In this document: piece by piece, positions 62,263-64,000 of the stretch | Numbering within the stretch: position 1 is the first letter of the stretch | How the letters are laid out: every line of letters starts with the position of its first letter | Source of the DNA: Tyzzerella sp. | Lineage (GTDB): Bacteria; Bacillota; Clostridia; Lachnospirales; Lachnospiraceae | Length of the DNA stretch: 64,000 bases | NCBI GenBank assembly: GCA_017465565.1 | Contig: JAFTWA010000007.1 | Span: forward strand, 1 to 64,000 | Direction of reading: 5' to 3' | The notes under the pieces: generated by a model | The model's database searches: none | What the model saw: only the letters and a program-made list of their open reading frames with translations | Told to the model about the DNA's origin: nothing | Translations under genes and position numbers: made by a program

Positions 62263-63056
62263 TAGATTTCTACCTCCTCTTTTACTCCGAGTGCTTCAGC
62301 CAAGAGTTCTGTGAAATATACAACAGGAATCTTGCCTTCTGTACTCTTATTCAAATTGTACATGCAAAGAGGACAAGCTGTAATTAACATTTGTGCACCG
62401 AAGCCTTCAGCACTGTCTACAATCTTGTCACACATGTTTTTCGCCATATCTTTTTCTTTTAATGATATGTATCCGCCACAGCATTCGTTGCGGTATGGAT
62501 ATACAACTGGAGTAGCTCCAATTGCGCGGATAAAATCTTCAATAATGGTTGGATTTTCCGGATTATCAAATCCTAAAATCTTTCCTGGACGAAGAAGTAA
62601 GCATCCATAGTATGCTCCAATTTTCTTTCCAGTAAGTGGATTTACCACTTTTTCTTTCAGCTTATCAAAACCAACTCTGTCGCGAAGCACTTCTAAGAAA
62701 TGTAGTACTTCCGTCTCGCCAGCGTATGGTTCGCTAAGCTCCATGTAGTTGTTTGCTCTTGTGCGGATATCCTCCACATTTTTCATGTCATCATTTACGC
62801 GTTTTACTACGTGGTGGCATGCTGAACAAAGTGTTACTAAGTCCTGACCCTTCTCTTTTGCTGCATTCAGTGTACGAACAGAAGAAAGCTTTGAAGCAAT
62901 TTCGTCAGTGCCGAGTGGATAAACGCCACCACAACACTGCCAATCTTCCACTTCTTCTAATTCAAATCCGAGTGCTTTCGCAGAAGCTCTGGCATATGCG
63001 TCCAGATCTTTCGCCTTATTTTTGAGGGTACATCCTGGATAATAACTGTACTTCAT
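62262..63056 (-). CDS. hdrB: HdrB, CCG-domain catalytic subunit
   Basis: 264 residues with two intact CCG motifs: C9, C41/C42, C77/C80 and C152, C192/C193, C228/C231. In methanogens these bind two non-cubane 4Fe-4S clusters that reduce the CoM-CoB heterodisulfide. The host is not expected to have that disulfide and no DsrC partner gene is here, so the high-potential acceptor may be the fumarate reductase encoded downstream or an unknown disulfide. RBS AGGAGAGG. Confidence 0.93.
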   Translation of the reverse strand: MKYSYYPGCTLKNKAKDLDAYARASAKALGFELEEVEDWQCCGGVYPLGTDEIASKLSSVRTLNAAKEKGQDLVTLCSACHHVVKRVNDDMKNVEDIRTRANNYMELSEPYAGETEVLHFLEVLRDRVGFDKLKEKVVNPLTGKKIGAYYGCLLLRPGKILGFDNPENPTIIEDFIRAIGATPVVYPYRNECCGGYISLKEKDMAKNMCDKIVDSAEGFGAQMLITACPLCMYNLNKSTEGKIPVVYFTELLAEALGVKEEVEI

Positions 63057-63094
63057 ATCAAATCCCTCTCCTATTTTTATAGCATTCTAGTATA

Positions 63095-64000
63095 TTAGAT
63101 TTCAATTTGTGAAATAACTGCTTTTAATGCATCTGCACTCTTTTGAAGTTTTTCAATTTCTTCATCTGTTAAATTAACATGTACTTTGCCTTGGTGTCCA
63201 TTTGGTCCAACAAGTGATAAAGTACTTAAGCACACATCATCAATACCGTATTCTCCATGCATCATAGTAGAAACTGTAGCCATTGAATCAGAAGCTGCAA
63301 CAAGTTTTTTGCACAATTGAACTACTGATGCTGATACAGCATAGAATGTTGCACCCTTGTTTGCAATAATCTTTCCGCCTGATTTTCTAACGTATTCAAT
63401 CATCGCTTCTTTATCCACTGGTTTAACATCTCTTCCCAGCTTCTTCATGGCATTTGGATATTCATCAACTGGCACTGCTGAAATATGTGCGCAGCTCCAT
63501 GGAACGAATGATGAATCACCGTGTTCCCCGAAAATATATGCATGAACGTGTTTTTGTGCGATTTCAAAATGTTCTGAAAGACCGCAGCGAAGTCTTGCTG
63601 AGTCTAAAACTGTTCCAGAACCAATAATCTGATTTTCAGGAATTCCTGAAACCTTCGTAAATACATATGTCATAACGTCAACTGGATTACTTACGATAAT
63701 GTAAATTGCATTTGGTGCTGCCTTTGCGATCTGTGGTGCAATACTTTTCAAAATATTTACGTTTGTCTGTGCTAATTCGAGTCTTGTCTGACCTGGTTTA
63801 CGCGCAATACCCGATGTAATAATTACGATGTCAGAATCTGCTGCATCCTCATAATCTCCTGCAACAATAGAGATTGGGTCTCTGAAGCATGTACCTTGGA
63901 TAATGTCCATTACTTCGCCTTCTACCTTTTCTTTGTTAACATCAATCATAACGATTTCTGATGCGATATCGTCATTTGATAAGGTATAAGCGATTGTAGA
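63095..64000 (-). CDS. mdh: Malate dehydrogenase, LDH-like (5' end outside window)
   Basis: Partial; the reading frame is open to the window edge and continues upstream (codons before 63949 read STIAYTLSNDDIASEIV). The backbone is that of the LDH/MDH superfamily (GEHGDS active-site His, DSARLR). The specificity position in the mobile loop is Arg (codon 63802-63800, in GIARKPGQTR) where lactate dehydrogenases have Gln, which indicates oxaloacetate/malate. This fits the fumarase and fumarate reductase in the same operon. A general homology label might be lactate dehydrogenase. Confidence 0.8.
   Translation of the reverse strand, partial: STIAYTLSNDDIASEIVMIDVNKEKVEGEVMDIIQGTCFRDPISIVAGDYEDAADSDIVIITSGIARKPGQTRLELAQTNVNILKSIAPQIAKAAPNAIYIIVSNPVDVMTYVFTKVSGIPENQIIGSGTVLDSARLRCGLSEHFEIAQKHVHAYIFGEHGDSSFVPWSCAHISAVPVDEYPNAMKKLGRDVKPVDKEAMIEYVRKSGGKIIANKGATFYAVSASVVQLCKKLVAASDSMATVSTMMHGEYGIDDVCLSTLSLVGPNGHQGKVHVNLTDEEIEKLQKSADALKAVISQIEI

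Noticed and set aside
63095..64000. Lactate dehydrogenase
   Set aside because: Arg at the specificity position and the operon context favour malate dehydrogenase.

Overview
The window reads as chromosome of an anaerobic, low-to-mid GC Firmicute of the class Clostridia, most likely Lachnospiraceae-like. The grounds are the strong GGAGG-type ribosome sites, the gene families (DeoR and AraC regulators, MsmX-dependent sugar ABC transporters without their own ATPase, dockerin and cohesin modules, Flx-Hdr redox genes) and the strictly anaerobic iron-sulfur enzymes. Genus is not resolved. Almost every gene is on the minus strand. No RNA gene, CRISPR array, insertion sequence or gene-free stretch over 300 bases was seen.

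Layout. 187-3972: a two-gene cell-envelope operon, a dockerin-bearing peptidoglycan hydrolase followed by a membrane-anchored cohesin-like protein, with its own promoter. 4051-6282: a DcuSR/CitAB-type two-component system. 6468-7333 (plus strand): a SemiSWEET-like membrane protein and a degenerate SGNH protein. 7375-33300 is catabolic cluster A and 34352-50538 is catabolic cluster B. Each has a divergent AraC regulator (33446, 50692) and each carries the same core, in transcription order: DeoR regulator, GpsA-like dehydrogenase, two ABC permeases, solute-binding lipoprotein, secreted metallo-beta-lactamase-fold lipoprotein, giant membrane-anchored beta-helix protein, and further on an acidic lipoprotein next to an FAD oxidoreductase. 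Cluster A adds two Gfo/Idh/MocA dehydrogenases, two TIM-barrel isomerases, a GH94-type phosphorylase, a glycerophosphodiesterase, a GH106-like hydrolase and a GH2 beta-galactosidase. Cluster B adds a beta-glucuronidase, a TIM-barrel isomerase and an SGNH esterase. The clusters look like an old duplication with different enzymes, for import and cytoplasmic cleavage of different glycosides or glycoconjugates.

51581-64000 is one long minus-strand operon that encodes the whole reductive route from oxaloacetate to succinate: malate dehydrogenase (an LDH-like protein with the MDH-type Arg), HdrB, HdrC, HdrA, FlxD, FlxC, FlxB, FlxA, a soluble fumarate reductase (FrdB, FrdA), an AAE-family transporter related to succinate exporters, and a two-subunit iron-sulfur fumarase. 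No membrane anchor for the fumarate reductase and no DsrC gene are present. The arrangement suggests a soluble complex in which NADH oxidation drives fumarate reduction and, by flavin-based electron bifurcation, also ferredoxin reduction. This is the most interesting system in the window; the coupling itself is inferred from gene context.

Sugars released by clusters A and B would feed glycolysis, and the succinate operon could dispose of the electrons.
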